DNA from: Sipunculus nudus
Lineage: Eukaryota > Annelida > Sipuncula > Golfingiida > Sipunculidae
Direction of reading: 5' to 3'
DNA length: 64,000 nt
Assembly: GCA_026874595.1 (NCBI GenBank)
Contig: CM049313.1
Location: forward strand, 56,811,159-56,875,158
In this document: piece after piece, positions 49,600 to 61,999 of the stretch
Numbering within the stretch: the stretch's first letter is position 1
How the letters are laid out: each line of letters starts with the position of its first letter
Notes under the pieces: generated by a model
Seen by the model: the letters and a program-made list of their open reading frames with translations, nothing else
Told to the model about the DNA's origin: nothing
The model's database searches: none
Position numbers and translations under genes: made by a program

Positions 49600-51180
49600 T
49601 CATAAGATAAGATAAGATAAGATATAGTTTATTGCTATATATATGTAATAAAATCATCACATACAATAGTATTTGGCTTGACTGGCTTGCTTAAACAAAC
49701 ACATTAAACAAGAAATAATAAAATAAAATTGTGTATAAAAAAAAAGACGTATGACTAAGAATGTTTGACTAGATTATTGTGCTGCAAGTGATATATTTAA
49801 TTCTCAAACGGCTGGCGCATAGGTGCTATTTTGAGTTCTTTTGGAATTGCCTGATAGTATCCTATAGCGAACCCCCAATTTCATTTTTTTTAAACAAATA
49901 GTGTGCAGGATGACTATAGTCTTCAATAATGTCGTTTGCTTTCTTCAACAATCGTGTTTGAAATAAGGAGTCAACTGTGGGTTAAGGAACCCCAATGATC
50001 CTCTCAGCTGTTCTAACTATCCTAGAAAGACGGTTCCTTTCCTCGACCGTGATACTGCCTCCCCATACAGTGACTGACAACGTCAGGACTCCCTGAATTA
50101 CCGCCCGATTAAACTTTAATAAAATCGGTTGACTGAGCCCGAAATCTTTTAGGTTCCTTAGAAAGAATAAATGTTTTTGTGCCTTCTTTATGCAGTAATT
50201 AACATTTTTCACCCACTTCAAATCAGAAGAAATAAAAATTCCTAAAATTTAAAACAGTCAACAATTTCAACCTCGGAGCCTTCAATTACAGAGGGTACTA
50301 TTTCAGTTTTCTTCCATCTAAAATCAGTTATCATCTCCTTGGTTTTCTTTACATTTAACTCCAGATTATTTTCAGAGCACCACAAAGTTAAAGTTTTAAT
50401 TTCATTGCGGTAAACACTTTCTTTATTTCACCGGATGAGCCCAAAAACTGTTGTGTCATCTGTACAATTTTGGTGAAAGCACATAACCTTGGGGTGCTCC
50501 AGTGTTTAAGACCAATTTTTCGGAAATAATGTTACCAATCTTAACCACTTGAGGCTGATTTGTTTAAAAGTCTAAGATCCAGTTACACATGTTAATATTA
50601 AGACCCAGTTTTGATAGTTTTCGATTAATTTATGGGGAAGGATAGTGTTAAAGGCTGAGCTGAAATCGATGAATAAAACCCTTGCATAGGTAGATTCTTG
50701 TAAGTCGAGATGTTTTAAAATACGGTAAAGTGTGAATGATACAGCATCATCTGTTGCTCAAAACTCTTGGCGATTACAGAAGTTAATGCAACAGGATGAT
50801 AGTCATTCAAACATGATGCATGAGATTTTTTCGGGACAGGAATAATCACTGATCGTTTGAAGAGCTCTGGCACAGTACACGATCGCAAGGACCAGTTAAA
50901 AAGAAGAGTGAGAACACCAGATATTTCATCGGCGAAAGTTCTTAACAGACACTGTGTGATACCATCAGGACCAGCCGCCTTGCGTATGTTTAAGCAGGCA
51001 AGAATTCTCTTGGTATCTAAAGTTTCTATAACAAATCGAGGCGGACCGTCACATGATGTTTTCTCAGATAGGGTTTCAGGCAAATCAAACCGAGCATAAA
51101 ATTTGTTTAAATTCATCAGGAAGATTCGGATCACCAGAGAGAGGGTTGATAATTTAAAAAATCTGATACATTTAAAACTT
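49600..51180 (-). pseudogene. 5'-truncated, decayed non-LTR retrotransposon (LINE), reverse-transcriptase remnant
   Basis: The minus strand reads as part of a Jockey/CR1/L2-type reverse transcriptase. At 50715-51134 it has KAAGPDGI, a block ending VIIPVPKK, then LNDYHPVALTSVIAKSFE. Around 50440-50475 the catalytic block appears as CTDDTTVFGLI, followed by a stop. At 49982-50221 the C-terminal region has KKAQKHLFFLRNLKDFG and VTVWGGSITVEERNRL. Frameshifts and stops separate these parts, so it is dead. The 3' end (low coordinates) closes with a TTATC pentamer array at 49601-49622, as in CR1/L2-like elements that end in short tandem repeats rather than poly(A). The clade is inferred by eye. Confidence 0.85.
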
Positions 51181-51954
51181 TCAATCTTTAGTTTACAGAT
51201 GTCATAAATGGATATTTTATGATGTAAAGTATCAAACTTTAGACTAATGATGCTAGATGCAATGACCTGTTACATGAAAGAGACACCAACAAGGTAACAG
51301 CACAAATGACTGTTCACTTGTGTGGAGGAGGCATCTTGTTCATTATGGTTTTATTTTTTTTTCAAATTATTTCCTTCCAGTGTATATCATGAATTTTAAA
51401 CCCTCAAGGCCCACAGAATGTCATTCAATTTTGATTACTCATCCAGGCAAGCTGAGAATGTGGGCAGTTAGTTGCATGACTATCAGGGATTCATTATTGC
51501 CAAGTGGTTTTCATATACTATACACTGGCATTATTTATCCTCTTTAACCTTACCCCACAGCAACACTCTCAACCATTAGTTCCTCAACTACCCCCACTGA
51601 TTCCTGTTGTCATGGTAATGGCATTAGAATGGGGTCATACTGTATAAAACATAAGAGTAAAGTTTTGGTCTAGAGATGAAAGGAGTGATCAAGCATTTAA
51701 GTCAGCCTAACCCGGGTAAACCAAACCAAGTAGCTTAGGCCTACTTGAGTCCCGGATTTGGACTTGGGTACTGATGTAGACCTGTATTATGATACATTTA
51801 AGCATTTATTCATGTTATTTTTTTTTAGCAAAATAAACATGTTCTTGCCTATTAAAGTGTCATGGTGCCCTTTCAACTCCATAACCAGATTCAATGTAAA
51901 GCCATAACGCCTTATTGTATAAATGTATGTAAAATAATATGTACCAGTTTCTGT
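51181..51954. other. Intron sequence, nothing recognised
   Basis: No exon, element end or tandem repeat that I can support. Confidence 0.4.
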
Positions 51955-52345
51955 GATTTGGGGGAGAGCACAGGATTAAAAGTTGGGAGTTTAAATCTCA
52001 GCCGAGGCAGTGTGATTTTTCATGGTTGGCCCTAACCAAGGGTAAGTAGTCTGCAGGCTTAATGGGAAGGTTGTGCCCCGAAGTTGTTTTTCACTCACAA
52101 ATGGGTGCAAGTTTCCAGGATTCCTTGGTGGTATGACCCAGTAACAGGGACAGTTACACACCCAAATGTCAACAGGTGAAGTAGTCACTGGGCCTGGTTA
52201 ACACCAGGATATGAAATGACAGGAAGTGTGTGCTACTACCCTGTCACATAGTCTGAAACTGGAATGGAAATCTGCAGTTTAACATACTTAGTTAAGCTAG
52301 CTTTAATTAGTGGTTATGTCCAACAACAAAAAAATAAAAAAAAAA
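51955..52345 (+). mobile_element. tRNA-derived SINE candidate
   Basis: The 5' part, 'gggagagcacaggattaaaagttgggagtttaaatctcagcc', contains a B-box-like block (GGAGTTTAAATCTC). A body without open frames follows, and the element ends in an A-rich tail 'aacaacaaaaaaataaaaaaaaa'. No exact target-site duplication was identified. Confidence 0.5.
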
Positions 52346-52551
52346 TAATATAATCAGACCATAAATTTCCCATTTTATTATTTGTTTCACTTTAAGTATT
52401 CCTGTGCAGATTGTCCTCCCACCCAGAGCCACATGTATAATACCTATCAAGTGCTGCAGTCAAAAAAAAATTAGCTCCCTGTTTCATTTGTATTTTGGTT
52501 TGTAATGTGAAACAAGTAACCACAGTGAATCAAGTATATAAGAACACTCAC

Positions 52552-52661
52552 TTCAAACAGGAAGGCAGAGAGAAGGATGATGTGGGTGACATTGAGGGCA
52601 TTCTCGGCTGTTCCCACACTGGGGTCTCGTGTTGGCCCTGGAGGTCTAGGTGCTGAGGGGT
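52552..52661 (-). CDS. HVCN1-like: Voltage-sensor protein, S1-S2 loop and first part of S2
   Basis: Two leading bases and 36 codons lie between 'gtatgtttcag' and GAA|GTGAGT. After a proline-rich loop (PSAPRPPGPTRDPSVG) it reads NVTHIILLSAFLFE. The last Glu matches E153 of human Hv1, and the Phe three residues before it matches F150, the gating hydrophobic plug. The exon ends in phase 0 and S2 continues with ILLR in the exon at 40542-40734. The S1-S2 loop looks longer and richer in proline than in vertebrate Hv1. The asparagine in NVT is at the membrane edge, so glycosylation is uncertain. Confidence 0.88.
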
Positions 52662-55580
52662 CTGAAACATACAAAGCTACATTAGATCATCAACCAGACA
52701 CTATACATCACATTAACCCATCATACACTACATTAATACATCATACTCCACATTAATACATAAAATCTGTTTGACAAACACAAATCAAATTTACCTTTTA
52801 TACAGTTCCATGGCCTTTTTATTGGACTGTGACTGCACCATTCAGTTACCTTAACTGTATGTAATAAACACTGTATTATACATGTGTAAGTGTACACTGG
52901 AGTGCAATCTGGTTTGGAAACAAGTGTACCATAGAATTCTAATGTATACCAGTAGTTACTGAAATTCAAATAGACACAAAATAATTTCTGGTTCAGATTG
53001 GAATACAAATGTTAAATGCATATACTAGGATACTTGGTGATAAAAGCTTGCTTTGAATAATGATCTTGTTAGTTATTAGAATAATTCTATAAACAAAATA
53101 CATGCAAAAGATAATGACTATTAAAAGACAATTTGTGTGAATATTAGTGTATTGCTTTCTAATTATACAAATACAAATAGTTCATAAAGATTAATATTTG
53201 ATTAGAACCAACCTTCTTTTGGCATTTAACAATAAGCTTTAACCATAGTACTTCCTCTGTCACAAACTGAATGCCAAGAAGATGTCAAGGTTAAATGAAC
53301 TGTCAGAAACACACAAAAGATTAATTTGTGAGTTTATGTGACCTTTTTAAGTATTTCCTGCATGACAATGAAAGACAACAAATGCATACATTTCAGCTCT
53401 GCTTGTAACACAACCATACAATCAAAAGCAGTAAAAAACGCCCAGTCAGCCCAGTACCATTGTATTTTCAACAGATACTTGTCCCATGACAAGTTCAAAG
53501 AATCAACATACAGTCTTGATATGTATCAAGAATACATCTGAGGGACTGCCATCTGTAAGAGCTCTGTGTACAGTCCTCAGCCAGTTCCCTGCTAAGCAAA
53601 GACAGCTATATTGGGCTGTTCTGTGTGAAATGTATCATAATGATGAATCGACACAAAAGTCAATTTGTCAAAGTCACCAGTCTCCTAATCATTAAACCTT
53701 TCAGCCAACAGCTCAACATAAAACAATCTTCACAACTAGCTAAATCTACTACTTGACCTATAACATTTAAGGAAAGCAATGGTGCCCATTTATTGGTTGA
53801 ATTTCTTTTGTAGATAGGTTTTTATTGGAATATATTACATGAACAAAGTTAGTATGTAACTACCTTGAACATTTTACTTGGAAATGTAACAACTTGGACA
53901 ATATCCAGACTAAGCTAACTATTTGAATATACCAAGAAATTAAGACTGATGAGTTATGTGTACAGAGCTCTCCCTATTATAAGGCCATCAATTAATCCAT
54001 ACCTATGTATATCCCAAGCACAAGACATTTAATTCATTATTTAATACACATAATATAAAACCAACCACATCTTACATTAAGATGCCAGATGTATGTTTGA
54101 TCAAATGATTGCTGTAATACTGCAAATGGTTCATTCCTTGTGCTGCTGTATAAATTATATCACAGGCTAACTGATGTATTACCAAATCACTGTCTGTACT
54201 TCCGCCTGCACTCAGACAGGGATATTTACATGTTACTAAACATAGATGTACTAATAGCATGAGTTACTAAATTTAGCTATACTGATCATACCATGGTAAG
54301 TGGTACACCTATCAATTCATCAGCAACAGACATAAACCTCTGCAGTATGAGTTTTAATGACAAAGTGGCCACATTCATGGCTCCATAATACTATAGCCGT
54401 ATACCTAATATTTCAACATGTGAGCTGTGACACCCGGGTTTTAGTATGTATGCAAAATGGCAGCCCCCATGAATGGTTTAGAGAAACTGGTAGAAATAAA
54501 CCTATAAGGGTTGAAATTACTGGTCCAGGGATGCATCAAGGAAGTACTCTGAGGACTGTGAATTAGGAGAAAATCTTAATGGTATGCAGACAGCATTTGG
54601 TGGCAAGGTTAATGGTCAAGTCAAATGCTGTTTTGGACCATGCCCAAATCCTCATATTACAGTAGGATTACCTAAAACATCTGGGTCTGCCTTTACTCAT
54701 ATTATTAATAATTTGAATAACCTTGTAAATTTTTACATTTGGGTTTAAGACAGACTTCTATGGAAGTAATGGCCAAATAAATTAATGGGTGTGCATTTTT
54801 ACCTCTTATATAACATTGAACAATTTCTATATGGGAGCACAGTAAAGTGTATTTGATGATTGCAAATAGACCATGAGGTAGACTGCAAATGTAAACATAA
54901 AGAATTATAAACAGGAGTTTGCAAAATTGTCTAGATTTTAAACAAAATGCATGTCTGCCATGTGATGTAGATCTATGCCTATTGTAAGAATAAAGTAAAA
55001 TAATCATGTTAAACAGGCATGAACTGAAAGGCTGATCTAATTTTAAAACAGCTTGAGTTCATGGAAATGTATTGCCTTTCTTTTATCTGTATCATGTCAC
55101 TACTCATAATTAAAATGATCTTCCAGAAGACTGAAACCATACTTCAGATTTTCAAAAATGTTATTGGGTGGACTCTTTACCCTATAAATCAAGGTAATTT
55201 CTTTGTTTGGCTTTATTTGAATGCTGTTTATGGCAAGGACATATACTGATAAATATGATGTAACAAAATCATTAATCTGAAAGATCAGACAAATCCGTGA
55301 CTAGGATTTGGGGTGGACCAGAAACTGATCTGGGTTATACCTTGAACGTTTCCCAATCAAGATTTGGTCTAGGCCAATCACTGATTGGCCCAGATTTGGA
55401 TCTGAACCTTAATTGACATATATTTTCTGTATCATATATGCACATTTCTCCTTTAGATAATTTCTGTGTCTGCATACATCTGTCAAGAAGGGTGCTAAAA
55501 CTGCAAAAAAAAAAATATAACACTCATTTGTTCTAGGATGGATAGTACAAACATTTTTAATAATCAATGCAAGGCACTCT
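52662..55580. other. Intron sequence, nothing recognised
   Basis: AT-rich intron between S1 and S2 exons. Overlapping frames at 53338-53695 lack coding character. Confidence 0.5.
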
Positions 55581-55589
55581 TCATGGCTA

Positions 55590-55770
55590 AGATGGTGGTG
55601 TTCAGTATAGTCTTTAGAGGTGGAGGAAAACCAGAGGACCCAGAGAAAACATCTACCGGTAACCTTAACAGGCCACTACAACATACACAGCCACACCGGA
55701 GATTGAACCAAGGTTGCCAGTAGAGAGCACAAAGCATTAAACCACTTGACTGTCCAGGCCCCTGGACACA
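55590..55770 (-). mobile_element. tRNA-derived SINE candidate
   Basis: On the minus strand the head reads 'tggacagtcaagtggtttaatgc', which is A-box-like, followed by 'ttggttcaatctccgg', a good B box with the expected spacing. The body contains 'ttttctctgggtcctctggttttcc', a conserved-domain-like stretch seen in several metazoan SINE families. Multiple changes make it unlikely to be a functional tRNA gene. Confidence 0.6.
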
Positions 55771-57059
55771 AGTAATTACATAAGAAATTCCACTTAATAC
55801 AGTATGAGGTATGAATAAATGAAATGATCAGCTTTACTTCTGCTGGGCCTTACCTACATATAAGGACCAGGTGTCTTGAGCTAGTCAGTATGAACAATCT
55901 TCAAGCAGAAGCCCAGCACAGACCACTGTTGTTACTCCATATGGGGCAGATTATGACAATTATGTCATATGATAAAATTATAGGCACTTGGTTGGTTTAA
56001 ATGGTTTCGATTCATACCAGACTGTAAAGGCAAATAAAGTACAGGGCTGGCAAATCTGATTGAACTTTTCATCAACTCAGTTATGAATTGGGTCTCATTA
56101 GATTAGGTGAACTCTCTCTCAAAATGTCTGATAAATTTCCAGTATACATACTTATGCAAACATATATCCTGGATGCTTTTGACAATAACTTTTGTCTGTA
56201 AACAAATATTTATCAGCATTATGATAATACCAACCAACTCAACTATACAAAAAAAAGGTGGCAAACCAAATACAGTAGGCCAATTATTCATAAACATCTA
56301 GTGACCACAGAATGGTGTTGAAGGGGTAGATAATTGAAAATGATCTTGTAGATTCCTACAAGATATATACACTGGGTACTGCCTCTAGTTTACAAAGGCT
56401 CCAGCAACTGTACTTGACTGGAGGAGCCTCTCACAGCTGCTGTCAGTTTACATGTTTGGGTAAAGGTAAGTTTACAAACACTGCTAGTCTGTAGAAATAT
56501 TTATCAGAAATACAAGACCATTCTGCCATAGATGCTACATCCACTGAGCAGCTGATGCTGCATCAGTCTTTTACCTGTACCAAATGTTGGAGACATAACA
56601 GGTTTATCCTGAACAGCACCTTGTGAAATGTGGCTATATCAGTCACCTGGTTAAATTATCTAACCTTACTTTCTTCAAAATGTCATTTTTATGCATATTA
56701 TTGTATGAGTTGTCTTTGATGATCGATAATCCATTATATCTGCATACAAAAATAATGTAAATTACCATACCCACAATGTAAACTATCCTGCTTTTCCCTC
56801 AAAGAACAAAATTCTCCTCTACCATGTATCAAGAACAGATCTGAAGACTTTTTAATATTCATAAGGAAATTTATAATAAATGTCTTCTGCTTGATTCCAT
56901 TATTGAAATTTTGCACTGTCTGGATGGTGTCACTGATTCTTTTTCTTGTTCAAATTCCATATAAAACAAGTGCTGAAATATTTTGCTAATATTATAATTG
57001 AACAAATATATGTATATAAAGCTTAAATGAACATTACCAATTTGAAAAAAAAAACAAGC

Positions 57060-57425
57060 AAATTCAAGGAATTTATGTCCTCTGCTTCCACGTCTTGTTA
57101 CTTTAGCTTCCTGTGATCTCATGTTTAAGTTTATATTTTCCCCTGAAGATGTCTCCACAAGTCATAATTTTAGTTGTTAATTGGGAATGGAAGGGAAATT
57201 TTTTGTTTGTTTTGGAACTTGTGATAATAAATTTTCAGACAGACACTCCAAACCCAATCCCAACCAAGGTATGCATAAGAGCAATCATTGACCCAAATTT
57301 GAATGAAATCAGATAAAATTTATGAAAGTTATTGCACACGAATGAAAACCTGATGGAAGGACAGACAGACAGACAGACAAACTCAAATCAATGTCCCCTG
57401 TTCCAAGGAAGTGGAGGACAAAAAA
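57060..57425. repeat. Interspersed repeat (copy 3 of 3)
   Basis: Same landmarks as 30910-31310 and 37520-37935: 'cccctgaagatgtctccaca', 'cccaaccaaggtatgcata', 'aatttgaatgaaatcaga' and 'caaatcaatgtcccctg'. A short GACA array lies at about 57360-57378. Confidence 0.7.
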
Positions 57426-58499
57426 GAAATAACCTATAGTTTAATCAAAAGAAATGAAATATATCATGAAGAATTGATGTCATATTTTTTTCATGTGTCT
57501 GATCCATGCACTGTATGACATTTTGAAAATGTGTATTATTATTGTGCACTGCAGCCTGAGGTTTTAGACTTTACCTGAGGGCCACAAGGAAAACACAAGA
57601 AAGGAATGTTTTTATACCAAGTGACGGTAATTTAAGGAGTTCCTGACTGCTAGCCATTTATGTCAGATGTTACAAAGGTCTCTCATGCCCGTATTCCCAG
57701 ACTCCCAGGTGGGTTCGCTAATATTACGAGACTGCATGCCAAGTACATCATAAAACAGCCATGTGACATTTCTGTTGCGTGACAGATAGCATCAAACCTT
57801 TGTGACAACAGCAGATTTTTCATAAGCACAACATGAAATATCTTCCAGTCACGAATGAGTGTTTCTTAACATTTTTACATGAACTATATTCTCAGTCTTA
57901 TGTATATTATGAAGCTTGAACAGACATTGATTTGAGTTGTGCAACTTGGTACAAGATTATGAGAGTTTAAGTAGTTTTATCTTTCATAACTCACATAGTT
58001 TTCAGTAACTCTGTCCTGTTACAAACAAGGGCAAAAAATATGTACAATCTGCATGCATGTTACAGACATGAGGCTCTGAGAATGTATTGCTGAATTTTGT
58101 TAAACTACCATGTAAATAACAACATATTTAACAGTTCATATCTGAAACTATGTTTTAGTTTAGGTTAGCTTTATCTAATCTTTAGTTTAGCATTTTAATA
58201 GCATATACCTTGTATAATCTAAAATCATGAAATTTTACATTACATTTGACCGTGTTATTCAATATTCAGGAAATGACCAGAATTTTCCTGTTTATGGATG
58301 CAATTTATAACAAATTTATAACAAATTTATGGTAATGTATTCACATGACTAGTCTATCCGATCATATGATACTGTGTTCATTTAATCAATGTACCAAAAA
58401 AACAATGATAATATAGTTCCTTTGAACTAAGTGTTAACAAATGAATAATCACTGGATATGAATCTGAAAAATATTAAAGCCAATAATCATTTACAATAT

Positions 58500-58700
58500 T
58501 ATGTGTTTTATCTCAGGTTATCAGTTCATTTTTACTAAACACAAAAGTTTTCAAGCAAAACCATCCAAGCCCACAGGCTTACTATCTCCAGTCGGTCATT
58601 GTTATGGTTCTGGGTGCAACTGCAAGTAAACACGATACATGTGTCTGTCTTCTATAACAAGACTGCAGGACCAGAGGTCTGATCCTGAGATTGCATGACA
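58500..58700. repeat. Solo fragment of the fold-back element
   Basis: 'atcagttcatttttactaaac', 'aaaagttttcaagcaaaaccat' and 'gcaggaccagaggtctgat' match, in order, the right arm of the element at 46870-48300 (47820-48000). Confidence 0.6.
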
Positions 58701-59476
58701 ACTCCCAAATAAGGAAAACAAAACATGAAAGAATAAACAAGGGTTGGAAGCTAGAAAAATCTTGATTTGAAAAGTTGCACCATAAATTAAGCTACCTGGT
58801 TGCATGCATGCTATGTTTATGTTCATGTTGTGGATCCCTCCCAGGGAAATATACTTGGTATGTGTTTAGGTCCATTTAACCACCATGTTTTAATATCACT
58901 GCAAACTGTATATGTCCTGAGCACATGTATACCACACACTTGATTTACTCAAGTTATTAAGGCTAAGCTATTCCACTTAAACACCCACACAAAGCCATGT
59001 ATTTACACTATGTGAATGGTTCTAGTACAATACAATGTATTCAACCTGTCATGTGTCTGATGTTAATGTGTGACAGTCAGTAATTACATGCTCAGCCCTA
59101 ACGACAGACAGACAAGGAGAACATAAAGAATGTATGGAACTATATTCGATGTTACCACCAGTCAAAAGAAAAGTTTACGCTCCATTGTACAAAACTACAT
59201 TATAGTATAATTTATAGGTCTGACTGTCTGCTCTGCCAATCATACATATATAGATATGGTTGTCACATGATGTTATTTTGAATTTAGCCAGCTTTATTAT
59301 ATGGTGAAAAAAATGTAAATGTTAATTAATTGTGACAATAATATATGCACATAATAAAGCATTCTATCTGACACTTCGAAACATTGCTTTAAATACTGAT
59401 ACTATCAATATCAAATTAGGTTCATGTAATTAAATAAGCTCCAGGTGAGAGTGAAACAGCTAGCCTAGAAGTTTAA

Positions 59477-60950
59477 CTGGACTAGCTCCAGAGGACAGTG
59501 ACACAGCAGGCCTGGTCCCTGGGCTGGATCAGCTCCAGAGGACAGTGACACAGCAGGTCAGGTCCCTGGGCTGGATCAGCTCCAGAGGACAGTGACACAG
59601 CAGGCCTGGTCCCTGGGCTGGATCAGCTCCAGAGGACAGTGACACAGCAGGTCAGGTCCCTGGGCTGGATCAGCTCCAGAGGACAGTGACACAGCAGGTC
59701 AGGTCCCTGGGCTGGATCAGCTCCAGAGGACAGTGACACAGCAGGTCAGGTCCCTGGGCTGGATCAGCTCCAGAGGACAGTGACACAGCAGGTCAGGTCC
59801 CTGGGCTGGATCAGCTCCAGAGGACAGTGACACAGCAGGTCAGGTCCCTGGGCTGGATCAGCTCCAGAGGACAGTGACACAGCAGGCCTGGTCCCTGGGC
59901 TGGATCAGCTCCAGAGGACAGTGACACAGCAGGTCAGGTCCCTGGGCTGGATCAGCTCCAGAGGACAGTGACACAGCAGGTCAGGTCCCAGGGCTGGATC
60001 AGCTCCAGAGGACAGTGACACAGCAGGCCTGGTCCCTGGGCTGGATCAGCTCCAGAGGACAGTGACACAGCAGGTCAGGTCCCTGGGCTGGATCAGCTCC
60101 AGAGGACAGTGACACAGCAGGCCTGGTCCCTGGGCTGGATCAGCTCCAGAGGACAGTGACACAGCAGGTCAGGTCCCTGGGCTGGATCAGCTCCAGAGGA
60201 CAGTGACACAGCAGGTCAGGTCCCTGGGCTGGATCAGCTCCAGAGGACAGTGACACAGCAGGTCAGGTCCCTGGGCTGGATCAGCTCCAGGGGACAGTGA
60301 CACAGCAGGTCAGGTCCCTGGGCTGGATCAGCTCCAGGGGACAGTGACACAGCAGGTCAGGTCCCTGGGCTGGATCAGCTCCAGGGGACAGTGACACAGC
60401 TGGTCAGGTACCTGGGCTGGATCAGCTCCAGGGGACAGTGACACAGCTGGTCAGGTCCCTGGGCTGGATCAGCTCCAGAGGACAGTGACACAGCAGGTCA
60501 GGTCCCTGGGCTGGATCAGCTCCAGGGGACAGTGACACAGCAGGTCAGGTCCCTGGGCTGGATCAGCTCCAGGGGACAGTGACACAGCTGGTCAGGTACC
60601 TGGGCTGGATTAGCTCCAGAGGACAGTGACACAGCAGGTCAGGTCCCTGGGCTTGATCAGCTCCAGGGGACAGTGACACAGCTGGTCAGGTCCCTGGGCT
60701 GGATCAGCTCCAGGGGACAGTGACACAGCAGGTCAGGTCCCTGGGCTGGATCAGCTCCAGGAGACAGTGACACAGCTGGTCAGGTACCTGGGCTGGATTA
60801 GCTCCAGGGGACAGTGACACAGCTGGCCAGGTACCTTGGCTGGATTAGCTCCAGCGGACAGCGATGCAGCTGGTCAGGTACCTGGGCTGTATTAGCTTCA
60901 GGGGACAGTGACACAGCTGACCTGGTACCAGGGCTTGATTAGCTCCAGGG
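59477..60950. repeat. 47-bp minisatellite, about 31 copies
   Basis: The unit contains 'ctggatcagctccagagg' then 'acagtgacacagcaggtcag' then 'gtccctggg'. Most left copies are nearly identical. Two versions alternate there (GCAGGCCTGG and GCAGGTCAGG) in the order A B A B B B B B A B B A B A B B B. From about 60285 rightward, copies change to 'aggggacag' and 'cagctgg', and the last few decay. The GC content is far above its surroundings. It lies in the intron between the S1 and S2 exons of the voltage-sensor gene. It has no spacers, so it is not a CRISPR array. Confidence 0.95.
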
Positions 60951-61655
60951 TGTACTTACACAGGTGGATTATTCCAAGGGATGACACCAGGATACCTAAT
61001 AGGTTTCACTTCACCTGGATTAGTATCTGATCATTTCTGATGTTGGAACAAGTATACCCCAATGGCAATTTTGTTACAAATGACCTGCATGTAGATTTAA
61101 ACCAGCTGATTTGGAACTTATTGAACTAATTAATGACTAATTATTGACTGTGGCTACCAAATATTTTTCAAATGTTTAAGACTGTGCTCACTTACCTATA
61201 CTTTGCAACAAGTTACTTGCACTAAAGTGGACACCTTACCCAATGAGTATCCTTGTATACAAACTTCACGACAAAAGATTCTCAGACCATTGAGCAATAA
61301 ACTAGATACTGGATAGACTTAAATGAAGAGATCCATAATACAAAAAGTCTGTGTTGTACTTTTATATACTAATTATGCCTGACACATGCAACAATAAACT
61401 GTTGAAACACTTTCATGAATTTGTGTCAATTTCTGTCTTTCTGTCAAACATGACAAGTTTGCAAATAATTTCCAACTGTCAGAAATCAAAATTACAGTAC
61501 ACTTTCATAAAATTTTCTAAAATTTAATGACTTTTTCTATGCTGGAATATATCAGATTCTAAATTATAAATTCATGAATTTCAGAAACCCTTGCAGGGAA
61601 ACCATATTTTGAAATTCAGTAAAGCTGCCTATTCAAGTGAACAAACATTACTTAC

Positions 61656-61780
61656 TTTGAATTATGCCGAATTCTATCAAGATGAGTGTGGTGACAAGTA
61701 ACATGTCGACGATAACAACCACAATTATAAGAGTCTGTGTAGCCACATGGTTCAAATAGGTATCCAAAGATGCCCGCCAT
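61656..61780 (-). CDS. HVCN1-like: Voltage-sensor protein, S1 exon (first visible exon)
   Basis: One leading base, 41 codons and one trailing base lie between 'gattttttttcag' and CAAA|GTAAGT. It begins WRASLDTYLNH, an amphipathic approach to the membrane, and S1 follows as TLIIVVIVDMLLVTTLILIE. The Asp in VIVDMLLV aligns with D112, the selectivity-filter residue of human Hv1. The Glu eleven residues later aligns with D123, while the E119 position is Leu. A conserved D112 argues for a proton channel (Hv1) rather than TMEM266, but I cannot run the alignment. With the other seven exons about 444 residues are visible. The N-terminal exon and promoter lie at higher coordinates, probably outside the window. 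Confidence 0.88.
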
Positions 61781-61943
61781 CTGAAAAAAAATCAACACTT
61801 CACTATATTCACTATAATTTTGTGTAATAATTAGCTTGTGGGAACATTTAAAGGTATAGAGTTTAATTGCAGCCAAAGTGAGTGCATGATTTGTCTTGTT
61901 TATATCTATAATGCATCAATGATTACATTTCTATTAAAATGTG

Positions 61944-61955
61944 TGTGTATATATA

Positions 61956-61998
<43 letters not shown>
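61944..61998. repeat. TA microsatellite
   Basis: GT then TA dinucleotide array, about 50 bases. A shorter CA/TA array lies at about 63276-63300. Confidence 0.9.

Positions 61999-61999
<1 letters not shown>

Noticed and set aside
49321-49605. 94-codon plus-strand frame next to the LINE
   Set aside because: It starts inside the ~280-bp tandem repeat and ends in the LINE tail; it is not a single gene.
55590-55770. Possible tRNA gene on the minus strand (A- and B-box-like blocks)
   Set aside because: The cloverleaf does not close and SINE body sequence follows; it is better explained as a tRNA-derived SINE.
59477-60950. CRISPR-like regular array
   Set aside because: Units are contiguous with no unique spacers, and the context is an animal intron; it is a minisatellite.
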